Shown piece by piece: positions 15,844 to 26,746 of a DNA stretch of 64,000 bases. Under the pieces are notes generated by a model. That model was not told the origin of the DNA, ran no database searches, and saw only the letters and a program-made list of their open reading frames with translations. Source of the stretch: Thermoplasmata archaeon (lineage in GTDB: Archaea > Thermoplasmatota > Thermoplasmata > Lutacidiplasmatales > UBA184); the NCBI GenBank assembly GCA_027306505.1, contig DAHUZP010000072.1, forward strand, positions 1 to 64,000. Direction: 5' to 3'. Positions within the stretch are counted from its first letter, which is position 1, and every line of letters starts with the position of its first letter. The translations under genes were made by a program, and so were the position numbers.

Positions 15844-18185
15844 GGGGCCCTTCGTCGGACCGACCCCTCCTTGCGGCGGGGTCGCTGTTGTTGAACCTCC
15901 TTGTGCTGGGGCTGGGCCTGGTGCTGGTCCCCGGGCTCGCCGCCTATCCCGCCGCTGGAAGCACGCTCTCCGCGCCTCCGACCCCGACGGCAAGGACGCC
16001 CCAGGCCGTCTCCGCGCCCTCGAGCGTCGCCTCGAGCCCGTTCGGGTCCTTCATCGTCGCGAGTGGGAACAGTTGCACTTCCGGCTATAACGGCTCGTGC
16101 CCGCACCTCATCCCATCGATCCAGGTCACGCCGTCCACCATCTGCAAGTTGGGCATGGGCGGCTGCGGTCCGCACCCCTTCGATGCGAGGGTGACCCTCA
16201 ACGTGACGGCGAAGGGTTCGGCCCTCGCCAGCCCTCCGAACGTCCAGGTCGTCTTCGTCATCGAGACGACCCCCTTCGACGGCGTCTTCGACCCGGGATC
16301 TGAGGACTACGGCGGGTCCTCCCCGGGCAGCTTCGGCACAGGGGGACCCTTAGACCCGTGCGGGGGCCCATGCATGGAGTCGAACGGCGTGCCCTACTTC
16401 ATCAGCAACGCGGGAGCGATCGCCTCCAACATCGCCTCGAAGTACAGCGCATCCACCTCGAGCTGCACCCCCGGGGGCGGGCAGAACTCGGTCTGCTTCG
16501 CTCTGGTGGACTACTTCGCCGACTGCGTGAACTCCCCACCCACCACCTGCGCCGGAGACTCCCAGAACGATGCGGACGGGAGCGAGTACAACGTCGACAT
16601 CTCGAGCTTCGTCCCCGCGTCGACGTTCGGGAGCATGGTCACGACCATGTTCAACGGCGGGTCTCTCTTCGGGTCCCAGTACAACAGCGCGAAGTGCTAC
16701 GACGGGTCGGGCACCTGGGTCTACTGCGACTCGGACTTCTCCGACAACATGCTCGACTCCTCCTCGATCACCGCGCTCTACGGGGCGCTACAGGGGACCG
16801 GGCTCGGCTGGAGCACCGCCGACGACCACGCGGTCGTGCTCATGACCTCCACCGCCCCGCGCGACCCCTCCTACCAGGTGCAGTACGCCCCCACCTACTC
16901 CGACTGGTGGAACCAGGGGCCCAGCCTCACCTGCGAGCCCTCCTACACCTTCGGGACCGGGCTCACCTCCCCCGCCTGCGTCGGATGGGTGACCCCGAAC
17001 GGCGGGGGCAACTCCATCGCCCAGTACGCGAAGAGCTCCAACACGACGATCAACGTGATCGACCTCCCGAACGGGATGACGGAGCTCAATTCGGGCGACT
17101 ACGATCTGAGCGTGCCGACCGCGGCGTCGGAGGCGACCTCGGACATCCAGGCCATCTTAGGGGCCGGCTGCGACATGGCCACCGCGACGGGAGGCATCTG
17201 GGAGGGACCGTCGGGCTACCAGTGCTCCGCCGCTCCGCCGGGAAGTGGAGGGCAGGGGAACCTCACCATCAGCTGTTCCGGGGCGATCATCGGCTGTGTC
17301 CCTCCGAACCAGTGGTACGCTCCGCCGACCGCGTGGAACTCGGACCCGGGCCTCGGGTGGGCGCTCTCCAACATCCAGTTCCCCTACGTCCGGTCCTACG
17401 TCGCCGCCCAGAACACCCAGAAGGGGATCTTCCAGTTCATCCCGAGCCCGTACTTCGCGATCGACACGGTCGCCTATGGCGGGTCGATCGGCTCTCCGAA
17501 CTACGTGGTGAGCTGCTCCAGCACCGTCCGCCCCCTGCCGCCCTGCAGCCCCGCCCCTTATGCGACAGGGCTGGGCAACGGCGGGGTGAGCTGGTCGTGG
17601 CCCTACAGCACGATGTACATCAACGACACCTGGACCGAGTCCTTCAATCTCGTGACCACGACCAATTTCCCCACCTCCGAGCTCAACCGGATGGTCCCGG
17701 TGGACGCCTGCATCAACAGCGCGAACCCCTGGCACGGTTGTGGCGGGGCCACCAGCTCGACCTTCACCCAGGTGAACTACACGAAGTACGACGGGTCCTC
17801 GATCGTGCAGCAGTCCTTCCCGCCCGGCTTCGTCCGCGTGCTCTCCACCTTCCCACCGCCTCCCCCGCCACCCCCGCCTCCACCACCGCCTCCCCCGCCA
17901 CCCCCGCCGGGCATGCCCATCACCCAGCCGGTGCTCAACCCGCTCGCGAACCCGCTCTCCAACCCGCTCACGGCACCGGTAACGCAGCCCGTGACCCAGG
18001 TGGTCTCCCAACCGTCCATGTCACCCAACATCAACATGGCGCTGACCCCCGTGACCATGCCGGGCACCGCGACCTTCGTCGCTTCGTTCAGCTTGTTGGG
18101 GGTCGCGAGCCGTGTCCGCCAGCGCCGGATGGTGGCCATGCGCATGGTGGTGAAGCGCGGGCCCCACGCTGGGGCGGGCGGTTGA
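15840..18185 (+). CDS. Exported vWA-like protein with a 19-proline tract
   Basis: About 781 aa. The N-terminal signal segment is GSLLLNLLVLGLGLVLVPG. After a Ser/Pro-rich spacer comes a Cys-rich region that reads like a von Willebrand A fold: VQVVFVIETT as first strand, with Glu where MIDAS domains have Asp; then FALVDYF; then ITALYGALQGTGLGW and HAVVLMTSTAPRD. A full DxSxS metal site is not visible. The region continues to about residue 660. It ends with 19 consecutive prolines (17853-17909), a repeat of NPLANPLSNPL type, and a weakly hydrophobic C-terminal segment (FVASFSLLGVAS) followed by basic residues. I do not recognise the family as a whole. ATG 15840 is preferred from TATA spacing; ATG 15825 is in frame. 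Confidence 0.75.
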   Translation: MRGPSSDRPLLAAGSLLLNLLVLGLGLVLVPGLAAYPAAGSTLSAPPTPTARTPQAVSAPSSVASSPFGSFIVASGNSCTSGYNGSCPHLIPSIQVTPSTICKLGMGGCGPHPFDARVTLNVTAKGSALASPPNVQVVFVIETTPFDGVFDPGSEDYGGSSPGSFGTGGPLDPCGGPCMESNGVPYFISNAGAIASNIASKYSASTSSCTPGGGQNSVCFALVDYFADCVNSPPTTCAGDSQNDADGSEYNVDISSFVPASTFGSMVTTMFNGGSLFGSQYNSAKCYDGSGTWVYCDSDFSDNMLDSSSITALYGALQGTGLGWSTADDHAVVLMTSTAPRDPSYQVQYAPTYSDWWNQGPSLTCEPSYTFGTGLTSPACVGWVTPNGGGNSIAQYAKSSNTTINVIDLPNGMTELNSGDYDLSVPTAASEATSDIQAILGAGCDMATATGGIWEGPSGYQCSAAPPGSGGQGNLTISCSGAIIGCVPPNQWYAPPTAWNSDPGLGWALSNIQFPYVRSYVAAQNTQKGIFQFIPSPYFAIDTVAYGGSIGSPNYVVSCSSTVRPLPPCSPAPYATGLGNGGVSWSWPYSTMYINDTWTESFNLVTTTNFPTSELNRMVPVDACINSANPWHGCGGATSSTFTQVNYTKYDGSSIVQQSFPPGFVRVLSTFPPPPPPPPPPPPPPPPPPPGMPITQPVLNPLANPLSNPLTAPVTQPVTQVVSQPSMSPNINMALTPVTMPGTATFVASFSLLGVASRVRQRRMVAMRMVVKRGPHAGAGG
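17853..17909 (+). repeat. Polyproline-coding 30-bp tandem repeat
   Basis: Nineteen CCN codons in a row. Codons 1-10 and 11-19 use the same codon order (CCA CCG CCT CCC CCG CCA CCC CCG...), with 26 bases identical at a 30-bp period, so the tract looks like a recent DNA duplication. Confidence 0.8.
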
Positions 18186-18211
18186 ACCGCGTCTGAGCCC
18201 CAGGCAGCGCC

Positions 18212-19522
18212 TCAGCGCTCGCTCAGCAGGTGCAGGGCGGCCCGTTCGATCTCGGGGGCCTCCTTCGCCCAGTCGACCTTGAGGAGCCGTCGCGACTCGA
18301 CCACCTTCTCGCCTTGGACGAGGACCGTGTGGACGGCGTCGTCCTGAGCGGAGTACACGAGGTTCGAGACCGCGTTGTCCGCCCGCGTCGGCAACAGCGA
18401 GGGGTGGGAGAGGTCGTAGAGGACCAGGTCCGCTTGGAACCCGGGGGCCAGCACGCCCAGGTCGCGTTCCCGGCCGAGCGCCCGGGCCGCGTCACGGGTC
18501 GCCATGTCCAGCACCACGGGGGCGGGGAGGCTCTCAGGGTCGTGCCGCTGCTGCTTGTGCACGAGCGCCGTGAGGTGCATCTCGCGGAGCATGGAGAGCC
18601 CGTTGTTGGAGGTCGAGGAGTCCGTGCCCAGGCTCACCGTCGCCCCGCTCTCGCGGAGCTCCGTCACCGGGCAGATCCCTCCGCCCCCCGAGGCGAGCTT
18701 CATGTTCGAGCTCGGGCAGTGGGCCACCGCGACCGACTTCCGGGAGAGCAGCTCGATCTCCCGGTTGGTGAGCCAGACCCCGTGGGCCGCCACCTGGTGA
18801 CGGCCGAGGAACCCCAGGCTGTCGAGCCACTCCGGTGGCCGCTTCCCGCGCTTCTTCTCGTTGTCCTGGACCTCCCCTCGGGTCTCGGAAAGGTGGTAGT
18901 GGAGGAGGACCTTCTCCTTCTCGGCGAGCTCCTTGCCCTTGAGCCAGGTCTCGTCCTTGCAGGCATAGACCCCCTGGAGCGCGACCAGGGGAGAGATCCG
19001 GCCTTGGCCCTTCCAGCGCCGGATGAACCCCGCCGCGTTGTCGAGAGGGATGCCCTTCTGGGTCGTGATCTCCGGGTCGAGGACGGTCCAGCCGAGGAAG
19101 CCCCGGATACCGGTCCGCTCGCAGGCGCGGGCGACCGCGTCCTCCCCGTAGTACATGTCGAGGAACCCGGTGGTCCCGCCGAGGAGCATCTCCGCCGCCC
19201 CCAGGAGGGCTCCCGCCTCGATGTCCACCTCGGTGCGCTTCGCGTCGACCGCGAACATCTTCTCGAGGAACTTCGGGAAGTCCCGGTCATCGGCCGCCCC
19301 CTTGAGGAGCGCGTTCGCGATGTGGGTGTGCGTGTTGAGGAACCCCGGGGCGATCAGGAACCGGTGCGCGTCGATCTCGGTGTCCGCGCGCGCCTTGATG
19401 GCAGGAGCCACCTCCTCGATCTTGCCCCCGCGCAGGAGGAGGTCGCCCCGGTACACCCTCCGCGAATCGTCCTGGGTCACGATCAGCGCGCCGCGGAGGG
19501 CGGTCGAGGGAGCGTCGGTCAT
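18212..19522 (-). CDS. Amidohydrolase, MTA/SAH (or 5'-deoxyadenosine) deaminase type
   Basis: A 436-aa metal-dependent hydrolase of the amidohydrolase superfamily, closest in pattern to 5'-methylthioadenosine/S-adenosylhomocysteine deaminases (MtaD/DadD). These deaminate the adenine ring of SAM by-products. Metal and catalytic motifs appear in order: LNTHTH (HxH after the first strand), LLHYHLSET, VAAHGVWL, AHCPSSNMKL and LGTDSST. The C-terminal small beta domain with GFQADLVLYDL is also present. The ATG at 19522 fits the family N-terminus; frames extending upstream to 19942 are not conserved-looking. It is the last gene of a leftward group that includes gyrB. The exact substrate (MTA, SAH, 5'-deoxyadenosine) cannot be told from sequence alone. 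Confidence 0.88.
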   Translation of the reverse strand: MTDAPSTALRGALIVTQDDSRRVYRGDLLLRGGKIEEVAPAIKARADTEIDAHRFLIAPGFLNTHTHIANALLKGAADDRDFPKFLEKMFAVDAKRTEVDIEAGALLGAAEMLLGGTTGFLDMYYGEDAVARACERTGIRGFLGWTVLDPEITTQKGIPLDNAAGFIRRWKGQGRISPLVALQGVYACKDETWLKGKELAEKEKVLLHYHLSETRGEVQDNEKKRGKRPPEWLDSLGFLGRHQVAAHGVWLTNREIELLSRKSVAVAHCPSSNMKLASGGGGICPVTELRESGATVSLGTDSSTSNNGLSMLREMHLTALVHKQQRHDPESLPAPVVLDMATRDAARALGRERDLGVLAPGFQADLVLYDLSHPSLLPTRADNAVSNLVYSAQDDAVHTVLVQGEKVVESRRLLKVDWAKEAPEIERAALHLLSER

Positions 19523-19641
19523 CGGGGAAGAGGCACCCGAGAGAGGGGAAGTACGTTTCGTACCCCGGGGTCGGCCCGCGAGGGAGGAGGGGACCGGGGG
19601 CCTTCCCGAGGGCCCGACGTGCGGTGCGGGGGAGGGGTGCC

Positions 19642-20085
19642 CTACGGCTGGAGCAGCATCGCGGGCATGCCCCAGAGCTTGAGCCAGACCCGCTTCCCTT
19701 CGAAGGGGGGTCCGGGCCTCGCGGCCCAGTACCGGGTCTCCCACTTGCGGACCCACAGGACCACCTCGTGGACGGCCCGGGGGGTCTCCCTCGGGGGGAC
19801 GAGGTAGTCCGCCGAGCACTTGAGCGTCGAGCCGACCGAGCCGAGGTCGCCGACGGTCGCCACCAAGGTGGGGGCGGCGGGGGGGGCCCGGATCGGGGTA
19901 TAGTCCGCGAGGACGCAGGTGCCTCCCGGGGGGTTCATCCACTCCTTCCCGCCGAGCTCCTGCGCCATCTCTTCGGCGGTGATGGGAGGGTTTCCGATCG
20001 CAGGGTGCCGAGATGCGATCGAGGTCTCGGCCTTATCGAGAACGAGAGCGAGGGGATGCTTCGACCAGTCGAGGGACGCCGCCAT
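19642..20085 (-). CDS. Conserved-looking hypothetical protein
   Basis: A 147-aa protein I do not recognise. It has no signal peptide or membrane helix. The N-terminus (MAASLDWSKHPLALVLD) is followed by a segment containing EEMAQEL. A later aromatic stretch (VVLWVRKWETRYW) and KLWGMPAMLL lie at the C-terminus. Codon use matches neighbours, with strong GC at third positions. ATG 20085 is chosen because it lies 62 bp after the stop of the CorA-like gene; an in-frame ATG at 20229 would overlap that gene by about 80 bp. It sits in a leftward series with gyrB, the CorA-like gene and the deaminase. Confidence 0.65.
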   Translation of the reverse strand: MAASLDWSKHPLALVLDKAETSIASRHPAIGNPPITAEEMAQELGGKEWMNPPGGTCVLADYTPIRAPPAAPTLVATVGDLGSVGSTLKCSADYLVPPRETPRAVHEVVLWVRKWETRYWAARPGPPFEGKRVWLKLWGMPAMLLQP

Positions 20086-20147
20086 GCCGACCGAGGAGGG
20101 CCCGTGGTATTTCTGGGCTCCGTCGGAGAGGGCGCGACCCGCGTCGT

Positions 20148-21173
20148 TCAGGCCGACTTCGGTGGGCGAGCCCGAGCGGGTCGGGCCTCTCCTTCGGACC
20201 CTCCCTTCGGGGAGGGGGCCACCTCCCATCGGTCCACGTGCTCCGGGAGGTCCGAGAGCCCTTCGGTCACCCGCGCCTCATAGCGGCGCATCCCCGAGAA
20301 GAGCTCCCGTATCCAACCCTGCGAGGTGAACCAGGCGATGGGGGCGACCGCGGTCCCGGCTATCACCATCCAGACGACCACGGTCGGGACGCCGGAGGCG
20401 GAAGGCATCCCCAGGATCGTCGCGGCCGTGTTCGGGAAGAGGATGACCGTCGCCACGACGGCCAGGATGAGCGTCACGTAGGAGAGCCCGAGCATCCGGA
20501 TGTTCGAGATGTTCGAGAGCTCCGCGATCCGGTTGGAGACCCCCGCCATGCGGTTCGCGACCAGCTGGAGCTGGTTCGCCTGGTCGGTCTGCCGGATCAT
20601 GAAGATGTCCGTGAGGCCGCTCTGCGTGGCCTGCGTGAGGTCGCGCAGCCGCAGGAGCTCCTGCTCCATCGTCTGGAAGGAGGACGGTGGACCTCCGGCG
20701 AAGGTCAGCACGCGCCCGTCCACCAGGTCGGAGAGCCCGGTGATGGCGCGCCCGAGCTCCTCGCGCACGGTCGCCACCTTGCGCTTGAGCTCGAGGACCC
20801 GCAGGAGGGGGGCGTGCAGAGGGTCCTTCTCAAGCTCGGCGAGCCCCCGGTCGACGTCCTCGATACGCTCGAGCGCCATGCGGCTGATCTGGGCCATGGT
20901 GTCGAGCACGACGGCCGCGCCACCGGAGATGTGGAGCTCGGCGGAAGGGGTCGCTTCCGGATGGAACTCGCCCTTCGCGTCGACCACCCGCACATTGGTC
21001 CCGTCGGACCAGAGCGCGATGGGCTCCACGACGAAGGACCGGTCGATGAGCCCCAGATGGAGGAGGACCTGACCGTGGCGGCGGTTGACCACGTGCCCGT
21101 GCCTCCGGTCGGGGTTGAGGCCGAGAGTGACGTAGGCCTCCTTCAGGTTCTTGGGGCCCGGACCTCCGGTCAT
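20148..21173 (-). CDS. CorA-like divalent cation transporter, divergent
   Basis: A 341-aa protein with the CorA plan: a cytosolic N-domain, a long helical stalk (about residues 95-230, with LELKRKVATVREELG and TQSGLTDIFMIRQTDQANQ), then two membrane helices near the C-terminus (SYVTLILAVVATVILFP and VPTVVVWMVIAGTAVAPIAWF) and a basic tail. The pore-mouth signature of CorA, GMN, appears as GMP after helix 1. The fold assignment is good, but Mg2+ transport is uncertain because the Asn is normally essential for ion selectivity. It follows gyrB by 104 bp on the same strand. A non-transporting relative or a transporter with another selectivity is possible. Confidence 0.6.
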   Translation of the reverse strand: MTGGPGPKNLKEAYVTLGLNPDRRHGHVVNRRHGQVLLHLGLIDRSFVVEPIALWSDGTNVRVVDAKGEFHPEATPSAELHISGGAAVVLDTMAQISRMALERIEDVDRGLAELEKDPLHAPLLRVLELKRKVATVREELGRAITGLSDLVDGRVLTFAGGPPSSFQTMEQELLRLRDLTQATQSGLTDIFMIRQTDQANQLQLVANRMAGVSNRIAELSNISNIRMLGLSYVTLILAVVATVILFPNTAATILGMPSASGVPTVVVWMVIAGTAVAPIAWFTSQGWIRELFSGMRRYEARVTEGLSDLPEHVDRWEVAPSPKGGSEGEARPARARPPKSA

Positions 21174-21277
21174 GGCGTGCGCTCAAGGGAATGGGTCTCG
21201 CCCATGAACTCTTGCCTCCCAGAAGGGCGGAGACCCCCGGGACCCGAGACGGGGACGCGAGGACCGTGGGAGGGCGA

Positions 21278-24021
<2,744 letters not shown>

Positions 24022-24699
24022 ATGGCCTTCTCGGACGAACCGGACGAGGACGGCCGCAAGCGCCGCCGGGTCCGGGGAAGGTCGGACCCCTCAGAGTCCC
24101 CGTGGCCACGGCAGGACCAGCCGCTCTCTTGGGCCATGCTGCCCCCGGAGCAGGGGTCGGAGGAGCCGCTCGAGGCGGAGGAGACTCCCTCCCCTTCGAC
24201 CCACGCGACGAGGCCGACCCCCGCTCCCTCGGAGGGCGCCGCCGAGGACTGGAGGTCGCGCTATCAGTACCTGCTGGCCGAGTTCGACAACTATCGCCGC
24301 CGGGTCCAACGTGACACCGACGCTGCCGTGAGCAGCGCCCGGGGGAACGTGCTCCTCAAGGTCATCGGGCTGCACGAGGGGATCGAGCACGCGTTGGAGG
24401 CGCTGCCCTCCGACGCGAAGGCGCTGAGGGACGGGCTCTCCTTGGTCCTGCGCAACATGGACACGTTGCTCCGGGACGAGGGCGTCGAACCGGTCGCCTC
24501 GGAGGGGGCCCGCTTCCAGCCGGACCTTCACGAGGCCGTCGGCCAGGCCCCTTCCGGCCCGAGGGCCCCGGAAGGGACCGTCGCCACGGTGGTCCAGCAG
24601 GGCTACCGGGGTCGCTCCGGTCTGCTGCGCCCGGCGAAGGTCCTCGTCGCCTCCGGTCCACCTCCCCCCCCGTCGAAGGGGGAGAAAGGCGTGGCCTGA
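24022..24699 (+). CDS. grpE: GrpE nucleotide exchange factor
   Basis: A 225-aa GrpE, the nucleotide exchange factor that releases ADP from DnaK. The first 75 residues are a charged, Pro-rich, disordered leader. The long dimer helix follows, with YQYLLAEFDNYRRRVQRDT (about 80-98), the characteristic xEFxNYRRR pattern. The C-terminal beta domain contains EGVEPVASEGARFQPDLHEAV and ends with the GrpE signature GYRGRSGLLRPAKVLVA. dnaK and dnaJ usually adjoin grpE but are not in this window; a stand-alone grpE is notable. The promoter is leaderless by TATA spacing, and a heat-shock element cannot be identified. Confidence 0.93.
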   Translation: MAFSDEPDEDGRKRRRVRGRSDPSESPWPRQDQPLSWAMLPPEQGSEEPLEAEETPSPSTHATRPTPAPSEGAAEDWRSRYQYLLAEFDNYRRRVQRDTDAAVSSARGNVLLKVIGLHEGIEHALEALPSDAKALRDGLSLVLRNMDTLLRDEGVEPVASEGARFQPDLHEAVGQAPSGPRAPEGTVATVVQQGYRGRSGLLRPAKVLVASGPPPPPSKGEKGVA

Positions 24700-24759
24700 G
24701 CGTCCCCCTCCCCCGGAATAGCTTCATCTTCTCTCGCGCCGGAGCCCCGGACGAGCACC

Positions 24760-26073
24760 ATGGCCGAGCGTTCGAGCGAGCTGAGCGGGTTCTACCGGAA
24801 GAGCGCTGAGGACCGGCGCCGGGCAGTGCTGGAGTTCGCCGGGATCGAGCCGGAGGCCGAAAAGCCGTGGCTCCCCCCGGAAGGGGTCGACCGGGGAATC
24901 CTGGAGCGGATGATCGAGAACGTGATCGGGACCTTCCCGCTCCCCCTGGGGGTCGCGACGAACTTCCGGGTCAACGGCAAGGACTACCTGGTCCCCATGG
25001 CCCTGGAGGAGCCGAGCGTGGTCGCCGCGGCGAGCCACGCTGCGAAGATCTCCCGGGAGAAGGGTGGGTTCCACGCGCAGTCGAGCCCTCCGGTGATGAT
25101 CGGCCAGATCTCCCTGGTGGACGTCCCGGACCCGAGCGGCGCCCGGCTCCGGATCCTGGAGGCCGAGCCCGAGCTCCTCGCCCTCGCCAACTCGAAGGAC
25201 CCGCTGCTCAACAAGGTGGGCGGAGGGGCCCGTGCCCTCGAGGTTCGGCTCGCTCCCACGCCCCGGGGCACGATCGTCATCGTCCAGCTCCACGTGGACG
25301 TGCGCGATGCGATGGGCGCGAACGCGGTCAACACCATGGCCGAGGCGCTCGCTCCTGAGCTCGCCCGACTCTCCGGCGGACGGCGCAACCTGCGGATCAT
25401 CTCCAACCTGGCCGTGCACCGAGTCGCCCGGGTCTGGGCCATCTTCCCACGAACCGCGCTCGAGGGTGAGGGCACCAGCGGGGCGGACGTGGTGGAGGGG
25501 GTCCTGGACGCCTGGAACTTCGCGGCGCACGACCCGTTCCGTTGCGCGACCCACAACAAGGGGATCATGAACGGGATCTCCGCGGTCGCGATCGCGACGG
25601 GGAACGACTTCCGTGCGCTGGAGGCCGGGGCGCACTCCTACGCGGCGTGGAAGGCGGGACCCGGAGGCGTCATCGCCCCGCTCACCACCTACGAGAAGAA
25701 CGCGGAGGGCGACCTCGTCGGGACCATCGAGGTCCCCATGGCGGTCGGCCTCATCGGTGGGGCGACGGCGGTGCATCCCACCGCGAAGCTCAACGTCCGC
25801 CTGCTGGGCGTGAAGAGCGCCCAGGAGCTCGCCCAGGTCATGGCCTCGGTCGGGCTCGCCCAGAACTTCGCCGCCCTCCGGGCCCTCGCCAACGAGGGCA
25901 TCCAGAAGGGGCACATGGCGCTCCACGCCCGCAACGTCGCCGTGATGGCGGGGGCCCAGGGCGCGGAGGTCGACGAGCTCGCTCGGCGCCTCGCGCAGGA
26001 GCACGCGGTCCGTCAGGACCGGGCGCGCGAGGTCCTGGCCGACATGCGCAAGACCTCCCCCTCGAAGACATGA
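24760..26073 (+). CDS. mvaA: Hydroxymethylglutaryl-CoA reductase, class II
   Basis: A 437-aa HMG-CoA reductase, making mevalonate from HMG-CoA for archaeal isoprenoid lipids. Visible active-site regions are MIENVIGTFPLPLGVATNF (catalytic Glu), DVRDAMGANAVNTM (catalytic Asp region), ATHNKGIMNG (catalytic Lys) and GHMALHARNVA (catalytic His near the C-terminus). The length and the absence of a membrane domain match class II enzymes (Pseudomonas mvaA type), which several Thermoplasmatales and Archaeoglobus carry in place of the usual archaeal class I enzyme. Its stop codon overlaps the pdxT start (ATGA). GGAATAG near 24715-24721 may be a TATA box. Cofactor preference (NADH or NADPH) is not assigned. 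Confidence 0.93.
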   Translation: MAERSSELSGFYRKSAEDRRRAVLEFAGIEPEAEKPWLPPEGVDRGILERMIENVIGTFPLPLGVATNFRVNGKDYLVPMALEEPSVVAAASHAAKISREKGGFHAQSSPPVMIGQISLVDVPDPSGARLRILEAEPELLALANSKDPLLNKVGGGARALEVRLAPTPRGTIVIVQLHVDVRDAMGANAVNTMAEALAPELARLSGGRRNLRIISNLAVHRVARVWAIFPRTALEGEGTSGADVVEGVLDAWNFAAHDPFRCATHNKGIMNGISAVAIATGNDFRALEAGAHSYAAWKAGPGGVIAPLTTYEKNAEGDLVGTIEVPMAVGLIGGATAVHPTAKLNVRLLGVKSAQELAQVMASVGLAQNFAALRALANEGIQKGHMALHARNVAVMAGAQGAEVDELARRLAQEHAVRQDRAREVLADMRKTSPSKT

Positions 26074-26684
26074 CCGAGGGGCCCCGCTCGGGGCTGCTCG
26101 GGGTGCTGGCGCTGCAAGGCGATGTCCCCGAGCACGCAGAGGCCGCCCGCGGTCTTCTCGGACCGGACCGGGTGCTGGAGGTCCGCTCCCCCCAGGACCT
26201 CGCCAGGGTCGCTGCGATCGTCCTCCCCGGAGGGGAGAGCACGACCCTTTCCCTCCTGCTCGACCGCTCCGGGCTGCGCGACCCGCTCACCGAGAGGGTA
26301 CGAGCGGGGCTCCCGGTGCTCGCGACGTGCGCGGGGCTCATCCTCCTCGCCCGGGAGCTGGAGCCCGGGACGAGGGGGCGCGAGCCGAAGACCCTTGGGG
26401 TGATGGACGTCAAGGTCCGTCGGAACGACTACGGCCGCCAGGCCGACTCCTTCGAAACGACGCTCGAGGTCCAGGGGATCGGGAAGGACGTCCCCGCGGC
26501 GTTCATCCGTGCCCCGCGGATCCTGGGGGTCGGCCCGGGCGTCCGGGTGCTCGCGAAGGTGGGAGAGGACCCCGTCCTCGTGCGTGAGGGGCGGCTCTGG
26601 GGGCTCACCTTCCATCCGGAGGTCACAGGCGACCCAAGGCTGCTCCGGGCCTTCCTGGTGGACGCGGGGCTGCTCCCGGGCTGA
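26070..26684 (+). CDS. pdxT: PdxT glutaminase subunit of PLP synthase
   Basis: A 204-aa class I glutamine amidotransferase of the PdxT/SNO family. It hydrolyses glutamine and passes ammonia to PdxS, which makes pyridoxal 5'-phosphate from ribose 5-phosphate and glyceraldehyde 3-phosphate. It shows GVLALQGDVPEH at the N-terminus, PGGESTT, the nucleophile Cys in LATCAGLILLA, and the His-Glu pair in FHPEVTGD. The start ATG 26070 overlaps the HMG-CoA reductase stop by four bases, so translation is coupled. The pdxS partner is not in this window, which is unusual but not rare in archaea. Confidence 0.95.
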   Translation: MTEGPRSGLLGVLALQGDVPEHAEAARGLLGPDRVLEVRSPQDLARVAAIVLPGGESTTLSLLLDRSGLRDPLTERVRAGLPVLATCAGLILLARELEPGTRGREPKTLGVMDVKVRRNDYGRQADSFETTLEVQGIGKDVPAAFIRAPRILGVGPGVRVLAKVGEDPVLVREGRLWGLTFHPEVTGDPRLLRAFLVDAGLLPG

Positions 26685-26746
26685 AGGGCCAACCCTCGCG
26701 CAGCCGTTGGGTCGTCCTCCTCCCCTGGAGCGGCGGGACCTGCCGC

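Noticed and set aside
16358..18196. 612-aa rightward frame in another phase, Arg/His-rich
   Set aside because: Out-of-phase shadow of the vWA-like gene, with no domain content.
19523..19942. N-terminal extension of the amidohydrolase
   Set aside because: The extra 140 residues are Pro/Arg/Gly-rich with no family match, and overlap the neighbouring gene.
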